Assembly (NCBI GenBank): GCA_029987025.1
Contig: DALTWQ010000029.1
Coordinates: forward strand, 1 to 13,948
Source of the DNA: Methanocorpusculum sp.
GTDB taxonomy: Archaea > Halobacteriota > Methanomicrobia > Methanomicrobiales > Methanocorpusculaceae
Length of the DNA stretch: 13,948 nucleotides
Direction of reading: 5' to 3'
How positions within the stretch are numbered: position 1 is the first letter of the stretch; every line of letters begins with the position of its first letter. A model generated the notes under the pieces. The model was given only the letters and a program-made list of their open reading frames with translations. It was not told the DNA's origin and searched no databases. Below, in pieces: positions 13,878 through 13,948 of this stretch. The position numbers were made by a program, and so were the translations under genes.

Positions 13878-13893
13878 TATTTCTATCTCGTCA

Positions 13894-13917
13894 GTGTCTG
13901 GGGATAGCTTATACATT
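13894..13917 (+). repeat. Third, diverged copy of the left-end repeat core
   Basis: GTGTCTGGGGA, then TAGC and a TA-pyrimidine-rich CA-TT end, matches the cores at 45-68 and 85-108 at most positions, in the same orientation. The flanks are unrelated. Confidence 0.65.
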
Positions 13918-13948
13918 ACACAGATGATGAAACTATATTCGCATTCGG

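Overview
The window reads as chromosomal DNA of a methanogenic archaeon, most likely of the Methanomicrobiales and possibly Methanocorpusculum-like. That placement is inference, with no search behind it. It rests on TATA-type promoter signals, oligo-T and hairpin terminators, a fused archaeal-type Nnr repair enzyme, a PGF-CTERM-like sorting tail, a PGF-pre-PGF-like domain and adhesin-like surface proteins full of N-glycosylation sequons. No rRNA, tRNA, CRISPR array or transposase gene was found.

Left part (1-4200). The first 120 bases hold a tandem 40-bp repeat. Next comes a minus-strand gene for a multi-pass membrane protein with an internal duplication, ending in a strong hairpin/T8 terminator. 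Diverging from it is a tight plus-strand group: two CpXC zinc-ribbon-like paralogues and a bifunctional NAD(P)H-hydrate epimerase/dehydratase (nnr). An oligo-T tract closes the group.

Centre (4200-9340). Four closely packed plus-strand genes (gaps of 7 and 4 nt, then a 4-nt overlap) encode exported proteins. The first is a beta-helix protein with a C-terminal dockerin-like calcium-binding repeat. The second is a convincing cohesin-like protein with a PGF-CTERM-type C-terminus. The third and fourth are related to each other and look like divergent cohesin-fold proteins, one tail-anchored and one secreted. Together they suggest a compact archaeal cohesin-dockerin surface assembly, which is the most interesting system here. 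An 8-bp inverted repeat brackets a TATA-like element in its promoter region.

Right part (9341-13948). Three separately transcribed surface-protein genes follow. One is a secreted protein whose C-terminal domain is shared with the last operon gene. One is a small N-anchored protein resembling a type seen in Gram-positive bacteria. One is a type I membrane protein or lipoprotein combining an LRR-like stretch with a PGF-pre-PGF-like domain. The gaps between them carry many hairpins, including two overlapping ones at 9362-9401. At the right end is an inverted second copy of the 37-bp post-terminator element seen near the left end, and a third copy of the left-end tandem repeat.

Overall, a housekeeping group (CpXC-CpXC-nnr) sits beside an accessory cell-envelope island. 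Functions beyond nnr are inferred from motifs and gene order only.
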